Source: ZC4RG30 sp963812195
Lineage (GTDB): Bacteria > Pseudomonadota > Gammaproteobacteria > Steroidobacterales > Steroidobacteraceae
Reading direction: 5' to 3'
DNA length: 64,000 nt
Assembly (NCBI GenBank): GCA_963812195.1
Contig: CAWEUI010000013.1
Span: 62,001-126,000 of the forward strand
Below, one piece after another: positions 27,964-35,700 of the stretch. Position 1 is the first letter of the stretch. Each line of letters begins with the position of its first letter. Below the pieces are notes generated by a model. It was not told the DNA's origin. It made no database searches and saw nothing but the letters and a program-made list of their open reading frames with translations. Made by a program: the position numbers and the translations under genes.

Positions 27964-28878
27964 TCAAGGAACGGAAATCAGCGATCCCCTGGGCTGTCCG
28001 GCCTCGAACTGCCATTCGTATGCGAAACGCAACGTCCGGTAATCCCTTGCCAGTCGCGGCGGGAACGGGTCGAAGGGGCTCGCCAGCCGCAGTATGTCCA
28101 GTGCCGCGGCATCCAGCTGCGGATGGCCGCTGCCGCGCAGGATGCGCGCCGAGAGCAGCCGGCCGTCGCGGCCGATGACTACTTCGATGACCGGACTGCC
28201 TGTCAGCCTGGCCTGCCGGGCCGCGTTCGGATAGTTGACCGTGCCGATGCGCTCCACGCGTCGCACCCAGCTGGACACGTATGGCGCAAAGGGCGAGGCG
28301 CGGGTGTCCGCCGAAAGGTAGTACTCGTCGCGGGTCGGCCCGCGCAGCCGCACGTCCTGGCTGCCGGGGGTGGCGGGCGGCGCCTGCAGTTCCAGCTGCT
28401 CCTGCGGGCTGAGCCGCTCCATTGCGGCCGGCAGCGGCAACATCTGTATGCGCGTGCGCGAAGGCCGCGAACTGGCCAGCACCTGCTCGGACGTGTCGCC
28501 GCCGGGCCGGCTGTCGCGCTTGCCGGGCGGCACCAGCTGGCCGGGGGTGGACGGCAGCTTGGCCGGCAGGCGCTCCGTGGTGTTGCCCGAGCCCAGCTGC
28601 GTGCGCTGCGAGAGATACGTTGCCGTATCGTTGCTGCGGGCTTCCGGCAGTTCGTCCGGTACCAGCACCACCTCCAGGCCGCGGTTCACCTTGTCGGGGC
28701 CACTGCCCGGAGCCGTGAACGACACGCCCAGGATGACCAGGCCGGTGAGCAACGTGCTGAGCACCATCACCGTGGTCAGCCGGTCGCGCGATATCCGGCC
28801 TTCCTTGCCATCGGCGCGTCGCCGTTGCGGCCGCGCGGGCGGCTCGAACGTCTCGGCGAGGGCGGGCATGTCGTTCAA
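27964..28878 (-). CDS. tonB: TonB-family energy transducer
   Basis: A 304-residue protein with a basic cytoplasmic N-terminus, one membrane helix (about 36-55, VMVLSTLLTGLVILGV), a long polar linker and a C-terminal TonB fold (VERIGTVNYPNAARQARLTGSPVIEVVIGRDG; LDAAALDILRLASPF). It should carry energy from an ExoB/D-type motor to outer-membrane receptors or, as for the related tonB3 in P. aeruginosa, take part in pilus function. The start is a TTG at 28878, overlapping the gshB stop, with GGGGGA eight bases before it; ATG 28869 is the alternative but its spacing is worse. The linker is not Pro-rich like classic TonB. Its place between gshB and yqgE matches P. aeruginosa. Confidence 0.88.
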   Translation of the reverse strand: MNDMPALAETFEPPARPQRRRADGKEGRISRDRLTTVMVLSTLLTGLVILGVSFTAPGSGPDKVNRGLEVVLVPDELPEARSNDTATYLSQRTQLGSGNTTERLPAKLPSTPGQLVPPGKRDSRPGGDTSEQVLASSRPSRTRIQMLPLPAAMERLSPQEQLELQAPPATPGSQDVRLRGPTRDEYYLSADTRASPFAPYVSSWVRRVERIGTVNYPNAARQARLTGSPVIEVVIGRDGRLLSARILRGSGHPQLDAAALDILRLASPFDPFPPRLARDYRTLRFAYEWQFEAGQPRGSLISVP

Positions 28879-29846
28879 TGCCGGCGTCCCCCGGCGAGCC
28901 TTCTTTCGATGGCCTCGATCAGCAGCATGGCGGTGTCGGTGCCGAAGGCCTTGTCGATCTCGCGCACGCCGGTCGGGCTGGTGACGTTGATCTCGGTGAC
29001 GCAGCCGCCGATGACGTCCAGGCCCACGAACAGCATGCCGCGCTCGACCAGCGCCGGGCCGATGGCGGCGACGATCTCCCGATCGCGCGCGGTGAGCTCG
29101 CGCGCCCTGCCGGTGGCGCCGGCGGCGAGATTGCCGCGGTTGTCCGTGTCCGTGGGTATGCGCGCCAGCGCGTGGGGCGCGGCCACGCCGTCGATCACCA
29201 GCACGCGCGAGTCACCGCTGCTGGCGATCTCGGGCAGGTATTTCTGCACGATGGCAAAACGGGTGCCGTATTCGGTCAGGGTCTCGAACACCACCTTCAG
29301 GTTCTTGTCGCTGCGATCCACCACGAAGATGGAGCGGCCGCCCATGCCGTGCAGCGGCTTGACCACCACGCGACCGAACTCCCGGGCGAAATCCCCCATG
29401 GCCGCCATGTCGCGCGTAACCAGGGTCGGGGCACACAATTCGGGAAACCAGGCCGTGTACACCTTTTCATTCATGTCGCGCAGCCCGGCGGGCCGGTTCA
29501 CCACCAGCGCTCCGGCGGCCTCGGCCCGCTCCAGGATATAAGTGGTGTAGATGAACTCCATGTCGAAGGGCGGATCCTTGCGCATCAGGATCGCGTCGAA
29601 GCCGCCCAGGGGCTGATCCACCGCGTCGCCCAGCGTGAACCAGTCGGCAGGGTCCGCCCGCACCTGCAGCGGGCGCGCCCGCCCCCGCGCGGCACCATCG
29701 CGCAGGTACAGCTCGTCCTGCGTCAGGTACCACAGCTCGTGACCCTTCCCTGCGGCCGCCAGCAGCATCGCGAGGGTGGTGTCCTTGGCATATGTGATAT
29801 CCGCGATGGGGTCCATGACCACCGCCAGCCGGATGCGCTGCGACAT
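28875..29846 (-). CDS. gshB: Glutathione synthetase
   Basis: A 323-residue ATP-grasp enzyme joining gamma-glutamylcysteine and glycine to make glutathione. Family features are the N-terminal AVVMDPIADITYAKDTTLAML, MRKDPPFDMEFIYTTYILE, the glycine-rich ATP loop VVKPLHGMGGRSIF and the Mg site FVGLDVIGG...EINVTSPTG. The length equals E. coli GshB. I chose ATG 29846, preceded by AGGAAG; in-frame upstream sequence lacks similarity and reaches into the pilG promoter region. It heads the operon gshB-tonB-yqgE-ruvX-pyrB-pyrK and is divergent from pilG, sharing a 157-base promoter region in which I see no clear box. Confidence 0.95.
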   Translation of the reverse strand: MSQRIRLAVVMDPIADITYAKDTTLAMLLAAAGKGHELWYLTQDELYLRDGAARGRARPLQVRADPADWFTLGDAVDQPLGGFDAILMRKDPPFDMEFIYTTYILERAEAAGALVVNRPAGLRDMNEKVYTAWFPELCAPTLVTRDMAAMGDFAREFGRVVVKPLHGMGGRSIFVVDRSDKNLKVVFETLTEYGTRFAIVQKYLPEIASSGDSRVLVIDGVAAPHALARIPTDTDNRGNLAAGATGRARELTARDREIVAAIGPALVERGMLFVGLDVIGGCVTEINVTSPTGVREIDKAFGTDTAMLLIEAIERRLAGGRRH

Positions 29847-30003
29847 TAGGCTTCCTGAAACGTGTCCCAGTTCAAAGCGCCATGTTATCCCACTGTCAGA
29901 ATCAGCCAGTTGCCGCAAAGGATGTGCGGCGCCACCCATGGACCGCCTGCCGCCGTGGCGGGGGGTGGGCCGATATGTTAAAAGACCGAGGATATTGCAC
30001 GCC

Positions 30004-30423
30004 ATGACTCAAGTCGGGAGCGCGTTGACGGTGAACGACGAGAACTCCAACCTCAAGGGTCTGAAGGTGCTCGTCATCGACGACAGCAAGACGATCCGGC
30101 GCACCGCCGAAACCCTGCTCGCCAAGGAGGGTTGCGAGGTGTTCACCGCCATCGACGGCTTCGATGCGCTGGCCAAGATCGCCGACCATCAGCCCGATAT
30201 CGTCTTCGTGGACATCATGATGCCGCGCCTGGACGGCTATCAGACCTGCGCCCTGATCAAGCACAACAAGGTGTTCCGGGAGATTCCCGTGATCATGCTG
30301 TCCTCCAAGGACGGGTTGTTCGACCGTGCGCGGGGCCGGATCGTCGGTTCCGAGCACTATCTGACCAAGCCGTTCACCAAGGAGGAACTGCTTGGCGCGA
30401 TCGAAACTCACATGGTGAGGTGA
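30004..30423 (+). CDS. pilG: Twitching-motility response regulator PilG
   Basis: A 139-residue single-domain CheY-like regulator. Compared with P. aeruginosa PilG it shares KVLVIDDSKTIRRTAETLL, IDGFDALAKIADHQPDI, VFVDIMMPRLDGYQTC (phospho-Asp) and MLSSKDGLFDRARGRIVGS, so the call is firm. PilG is phosphorylated by ChpA and promotes type IV pilus extension and cAMP signalling. The start is either ATG 30004, which has GAGGA about 12 bases upstream, or GTG 30031; the family tolerates both. It is the first gene of the Pil-Chp operon, divergent from gshB exactly as in P. aeruginosa. Confidence 0.95.
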   Translation: MTQVGSALTVNDENSNLKGLKVLVIDDSKTIRRTAETLLAKEGCEVFTAIDGFDALAKIADHQPDIVFVDIMMPRLDGYQTCALIKHNKVFREIPVIMLSSKDGLFDRARGRIVGSEHYLTKPFTKEELLGAIETHMVR

Positions 30424-30428
30424 CTGCC

Positions 30429-30794
30429 GTGGCCCTGATCCTGATCATTGACGATTCCCCCACCGAGGTGCACGCGATGAAGACGGCACTGGAGAAGAGC
30501 GGGTTCAAGACTGTCACGGCGAAGGATGGCCAGGAGGGTGTGCGGCTGGCCCGGGAAATGCACCCGGACCTGATCTTCATGGACGTGGTGATGCCGGGCA
30601 TGAACGGTTATCAGGCCACGCGCGCCATAGTCGGCGACCCGGGTACCAAGGCGATACCGGTGGTGATGGTGTCCTCCAAGGGGCTGGAAACCGATCGCGT
30701 GTGGGGGCTGCGCCAGGGCGCGGTGGACTACATGGTCAAGCCCGTGACGCCGGATACACTGGTGCGCAAGGCCCAGGCGACCCTCGCCGCCTGA
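30429..30794 (+). CDS. pilH: Twitching-motility response regulator PilH
   Basis: A 121-residue single-domain receiver (ILIIDDSPTEVHAMKTALEKSG; phospho-Asp in FMDVVMPGMNGYQATR; VMVSSKGLETDRVWGLRQGA; KPVTPDTL). These match PilH, the second CheY of the Pil-Chp system. It helps reset or oppose PilG and favours pilus retraction. The start is a GTG at 30429, five bases after the pilG stop, with GAGG upstream; no ATG lies before the first strand. It is co-transcribed with pilG. Confidence 0.95.
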   Translation: MALILIIDDSPTEVHAMKTALEKSGFKTVTAKDGQEGVRLAREMHPDLIFMDVVMPGMNGYQATRAIVGDPGTKAIPVVMVSSKGLETDRVWGLRQGAVDYMVKPVTPDTLVRKAQATLAA

Positions 30795-30819
30795 TGCACC
30801 TGCGGGGAGAACGCCCGGC

Positions 30820-31386
30820 GTGACTGCGAGCCCGAGTTCCATCCGTGCTCTGCTCGACAAGCCCTATGAGCTGCTGGTCGCGCTGGACAAGCGCGGCCGC
30901 GAGGTCAATGCCGTGCCCGGCGAGTCGGCCAACGTGGACCGCGAATGGGTCGGCGTGGCATGGCGCATGGCCGGTGAAGCCTATCTGGTGGCGCGCGAGG
31001 AAACGCGCGAGGTGCTGCCGTATCCTGCCCAGCTCACGCGCGTGCCCGGCGCCAAGGGCTGGGTCAAGGGCCTGGCCAACGTGCGCGGCGCCCTGCTTCC
31101 GATCATCGATCTGCGCGGCTTCCTCGGCAGCGGCGCGACGCCGCTGACGCGCAACACGCGTGTGCTGGTGGTCAACCATCGCGATGTACCGGCCGGGCTG
31201 ATGGTCGATGAGGTGCTGGGCTTCCGGCGCTTCACCGACGGTGAGTTCAGCGCCGATGCGCCGCCGACCATCGTGCGCTGCGAACGTTTCGTGGCCGGCG
31301 CGTTCCGGCGCGGTGCCGAAGTGTGGCCCGTGCTGAGCCTGCGCCAGCTGCTGGAGAATCAGGGGTTCCTCGATGCCGCTGCCTGA
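30820..31386 (+). CDS. pilI: CheW-like coupling protein PilI
   Basis: A 188-residue CheW-domain protein (AWRMAGEAYLVAREETREVLPYP; LTRVPGAKGWVKGLANVRG; LLPIIDLRGFLG; AGLMVDEVLGFRRF) that links the PilJ receptor to the ChpA kinase. The GTG start at 30820 follows a GGGGAGA site. It overlaps pilJ by 14 bases. The gene order pilG-pilH-pilI-pilJ supports the name, and the length is close to the P. aeruginosa protein. Confidence 0.93.
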   Translation: MTASPSSIRALLDKPYELLVALDKRGREVNAVPGESANVDREWVGVAWRMAGEAYLVAREETREVLPYPAQLTRVPGAKGWVKGLANVRGALLPIIDLRGFLGSGATPLTRNTRVLVVNHRDVPAGLMVDEVLGFRRFTDGEFSADAPPTIVRCERFVAGAFRRGAEVWPVLSLRQLLENQGFLDAAA

Positions 31387-32781
31387 GCAAACCGCACGTT
31401 CCAAGCCGCCCGGACGGGCGTGGATCGTGGTGGCCGGGGCGGTCGCGGTGCTGGCCGCGGCGCTGTCGTTCTACAACGGCGGCGTGTATGGCGTGATCGC
31501 CGGCGTCACTGCGCTGGCCGTGCTGGTGCCGCTGGCAATGCTGTTCCTGTCGGTGCGCTCGACGCTGGACGAGACCCGGATCGCGCGCCAGTCGGTGGAG
31601 TCGCAGCGCCGTGAGGGCGAGCGCAACCAGGCGGCGATTCTGCGCCTGCTCGACGAGATTGCCGGCCTGGGTACCGGCGATCTGACGGCCACCGCCACGG
31701 TCACCGAAGACATCACCGGCGCCATCGCCGATTCGGTCAACATCGCGGTCGAATCCCTGCGTGGTCTGGTGACCACCATCAACCAGTCCGTCGGAACAGC
31801 TGGACGGCGCCACCCGGCAGACGCAGGCACTGGCACAGCATCTGGCCCGTTCCTCCAGTGCGCAGTCGCGCCAGATTGCCGCGGCCACCGAATCCATCAG
31901 CTCGATGGCCGGTTCCATCGAGGAAGTATCCGGCAACGCCGAGCGCTGCCGCCGACGTGGCGCGCCACTCGGTGGATATCGCGCACAAGGGTGGCGAGGC
32001 CGTGCGTCGCACGATCGACGGCATGAACACCATCCGCGAGACCATCCAGGAGACCTCCAAGCGCATCAAGCGTCTGGGCGAGAGCTCGCAGGAAATCGGC
32101 AACATCGTCGAGGTCATCAACGATCTTGCCGAACAGACCAACATCCTGGCGCTGAACGCTTCCATCCAGGCCTCGATGGCGGGCGAGGCCGGCCGCGGCT
32201 TTGCCGTGGTGGCCGACGAAGTGCAGCGGCTGGCCGAGCGTGCCACCAACGCCACCAGGCAGATCGACGGACTGGTGCGCAACATCCAGGCCGATACCAA
32301 CGGCGCCGTGGTGTCGATGGAGCGCTCCACCGCGGACGTGGTGGGCGGGGCCTCGCTGGCCGAGAACGCCGGCGAGGCGCTGGTGAAGATCGAGCAGGTG
32401 TCCAACCAGATCGCCTCGCTGGTGCAGAACATCTCGGCCAGCGCGCGCAGCCAGTCGCAGTCCTCGCAATCGGTGGCGCGCAACATGCAGGTGCTGCGCG
32501 AGATCTCCACGCAGACCGCCGACGCCACCAGCAATACCTCCGACGCCATCGCCAAACTGGCCCAGCTGTCGGCCGGCTTGCGCAAGTCCGTGTCCGGCTT
32601 CCGTCTGCCGGAAGGCTCGCCCGGTGGCACGCAGCGCATTCCCACATTGGCGGACAAGGGCGGTGCCAGGCCGGACAAGGGCGGTACCAGGCCGGACGGC
32701 ACCAAGCCGCCGGACAAGCCCGGCACCAGGCCGGACGGCACCACGCGCGTGCGGCGCGCCGTGAGCAACGCCAATGGCTGA
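31373..32781 (+). CDS. pilJ: PilJ chemoreceptor without the periplasmic domain (two frame breaks)
   Basis: The methyl-accepting-type receptor of the Pil-Chp system, about 468 residues against about 680 in P. aeruginosa. Two membrane helices (about 17-33 and 39-59) are joined by only a few residues (SFYNGGVYG), so the periplasmic PilJ domain that senses pilin is missing; this stretch is free of frame breaks. A HAMP-like region (LGTGDLTATATVTEDITG) and an intact signalling hairpin (QTNILALNASIQASMAGEAGRGFAVVADE) follow. Breaks near 31793 (extra G; should read NQSVEQLDG) and near 31944 (extra T; should read ERAADVARHS) look like single insertions. The C-terminus is a repeated Arg-Pro-Asp-Gly/Lys tail. 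It overlaps chpA by 8 bases. Confidence 0.88.
32651..32742 (+). repeat. Short repeats encoding the Pro/Asp-rich tail of PilJ
   Basis: Variants of the unit CCAGGCCGGAC followed by AAGGGCGGT or GGCACC occur four to five times, giving ARPDKGGT, RPDGTKPPDKP and GTRPDGT in the last 30 residues of PilJ. This is a low-complexity basic/acidic tail after the receptor's signalling domain. Repeat number may vary between strains. Confidence 0.65.
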
Positions 32782-35700
32782 GGCCGCAGCGAGCAATGCA
32801 TCGCCGCAGGTTTCCAGCCAGACGCTGGATGCGGTTGCGCGCGAGATCAATATATCGCTGGGTGAGGCACGTGTCGCAATCGAAGCCTTCCTGGAGACCC
32901 CGGAAAATGCCGCTCTGCTGCACCGCTGCCGCGATGAACTGGAGCAGGTGCAGGGTGTATTGCGCGCGCTGGAACTGCATGGCGCGGCCCTGCTCGCCGA
33001 GGAGATGCACCAGGTAAGCGTCTATCTGGAATCGACGCTCACCACGCGCAAGAACCAGGCCGAGGCGCTCGATGCGCTGATGCGGGCCATCGTGCAGTTG
33101 CCCACCTATCTGGACCGCGTGCTGGCCGGCGGCCGCGACATGGCGCTGGTGCTGTTGCCGCTGCTCAACGACATGCGCGCCGTGCGCGGCAGCGCGCTGC
33201 TGTCGGAAGGCACGCTGCTGTCGCTGAACCTGAAGTCCGATCGCCAGGCCGCGCCCGAACAGCCGGGTCCGGACGAAGAGAAACTCTCGGTCCAGAAATG
33301 GGCGCGCCGGTTGCGCACGCAGTTCCAGGCGGGGCTGGTCGGCTGGATCCGCGGCGAGCGCATCGAGCAGCACCTTGCCGGGCTGGCGGAGGTTGCCAGC
33401 CGCTTCGAGAAGGTCGCGACCACGCAGGCACTGTTCCAGCTGTGGTGGGTGGTCGGCGCGGTCATCGAGGCGTTGCGCGAACGCGGCCTGGAGGGCAGCG
33501 TCTCGATCAAGCGGCTGCTGGGCCTGGCCGATCGGGAGATAAGGCGCCTCTACGAGCAGGGTGAAAAGCGCTTTGCAATGCATCCACCGGTGGAGCTGCT
33601 GAACAACCTGCTGTATTACGTGGCGCGTTCGGCCACCACTGGACCGCGGGTTACCGCGGTGCGCGAGTCGTTCCGGCTCGGCGAGCTGCTGCCGGTCGAC
33701 GAGAACATAGAGCAGGAGCGCGAGAACCTGTCCGCACCGTCCATCAAGCTGATGCAGACGGTGGGCGCCGCGATCCGCGAGGACCTGGCCAAGGTCAAGG
33801 ACGTGCTGGACATCTTCGTGCGGCGCGGCGGCGCGGCCCCGGAGGAACTGGCACCGCAGGTCGAACTGCTGCGCAAGATCGGCGATACGCTGGGCGTGCT
33901 GGGCCTGGGCGAGCAGCGTGCCCGCGTGCAGGCGGAAACGACCAAACTCGAGGCACTGGTTGCATCCCGGGAGCAGCCGTCCGAGTCCGCGCTCATCGAT
34001 ATCGCGGCCACATTGATCCAGATCGAGGATCGGCTCGACGACGATCTGGTCGGCAAGATACTGCCGCGCGGCACGGCCGGCGCGTCCACCGGCGCGACGG
34101 GGCAGTTGCCCGATGCGGACTTCCAGCTGGTGCAGGCGGCGGTGCTGCGCGAGTGCGTGGTCAACCTCGCGCGTGTCAAGGAATACGTGGCCCAGCAGGT
34201 GGGCGGCACGCTGGATACCGCCGGCTTCGACTCCTGGCAGGAGCTGATGCATGGCATTCAGGCGGGCCTGTCCATCCTCGGCAAGACCCGCGCCGAACAG
34301 TGCATGGTGCGCATCACCGCGCACCTGAAGCGGATCATGCAGGCCGGCGCCGGACCCGCCGCCATGGTCGGTCTGGGCCTGGACCGTCTGGCTGATGCCA
34401 TCGTCAGCGTCGAGTACTACATGGAGACGCTGCAGGCCGGGCGCTCGGATCCCTGGTACATGCTGGACAACGCCGAGAGCGCGCTGGCCGCCGTCGATGC
34501 GCAACCGGTCCAGGGCGGCGCGCCGGAAGCAGCCGGCCGGCAGGAAACCGGCACCATGGTGCTGGATCGCCCGGGCGCGGCGCCTCCTGCCCCGGCCGCA
34601 CCCGCGCCGCAGGCTGCCGCGGCCTCTGCGGCCGCCGCGCACGCCGAGGATCCACAGCTGCTGGGCGTCTTCCTGGAGGAAGCACACGAAGAGGCCGACA
34701 AGATCCGCAAGTCGCTGCCCGCGTGGGATGAGGATCCGACGCTGGACGAGGAACTGGTCACGACCCGGCGTGCCTTCCACACCCTCAAGGGCAGCGGTCG
34801 CGTGGTCGGTGCCACGGCGTTGGCCGAATTCGCGTGGGCCATCGAGAACCTGCTGAACCGCCTGCTGGACAAGACACTGACGCGCTCGCCGCCCATCCTG
34901 GGCGTACTGCGCGAGGCCCCGGATGCGGTTGCGCAGTTGATCGAGCAGCTCCAGTCCGGCAGGGCGCCCGCGGCCGACGTGGCCGGCATAGCTTCGCGTG
35001 CCCAGTTGCTGGCCGCCGGAAAGTCGCCGGATGAAGCGGCTCCCGCGACCACGGGACAGGCGACAGCGCTCACCGGGTCGGTGGCCGTGCCCGCGGTTCC
35101 GGCCCCCGAACCCGAACCTTCGCTGGGCGATATCTATTCGCGCGAGACGGCCAGCCACGTCAGCACCGTGCGCGCCTGGCTGGCCAAGGTGAAGGGTCAG
35201 CCGGCGCCCCATGTACTGCCCGAACCGGTCTATCGGGCGTGCCACACACTTTCCGGCAGCTCCAAGGCGGCGGCCGCGCGTCACGGTGTGCGGCTGGCCG
35301 AACCATTGAACCACTGGCTGCGCAAGGCCTACGACAGTGGAGTCGGCGTTCCGGACGCCGATATTGCCCTGATCGAGGAGTGCATGAGCGCGCTGGAGAA
35401 GGTCGGGCGCAATCTCGACGAGAACACCGGCTACTTCGCCTCGCACGGCGCGCTGCGCGAACGTATCGCGCAGGCCGAAACGCAGCTCGACAAGCGCATT
35501 GCCGAGAGCAGCAGTATCAGCAATGCCTCGACGGGCGATGCAGCCGAGGCGGCGGCGGACGCACCGGCCGCCGCGCCGGCGGCGCCGGTCGAAGCGCAGG
35601 AGGAGCCGGACACCAGCTACGATCCCGAGGTGGCCGCGATCTTCAGCGACGAGGCCACCGAGTTGCTGGAAGCCTGTCAGGCTTCCTTCCAGGGCATCAG

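Noticed and set aside
31373..32000. Programmed ribosomal frameshifting in pilJ
   Set aside because: There is no slippery heptamer or downstream structure at either break, and similar +1 breaks are spread over a dozen unrelated genes, so a common error source is simpler.
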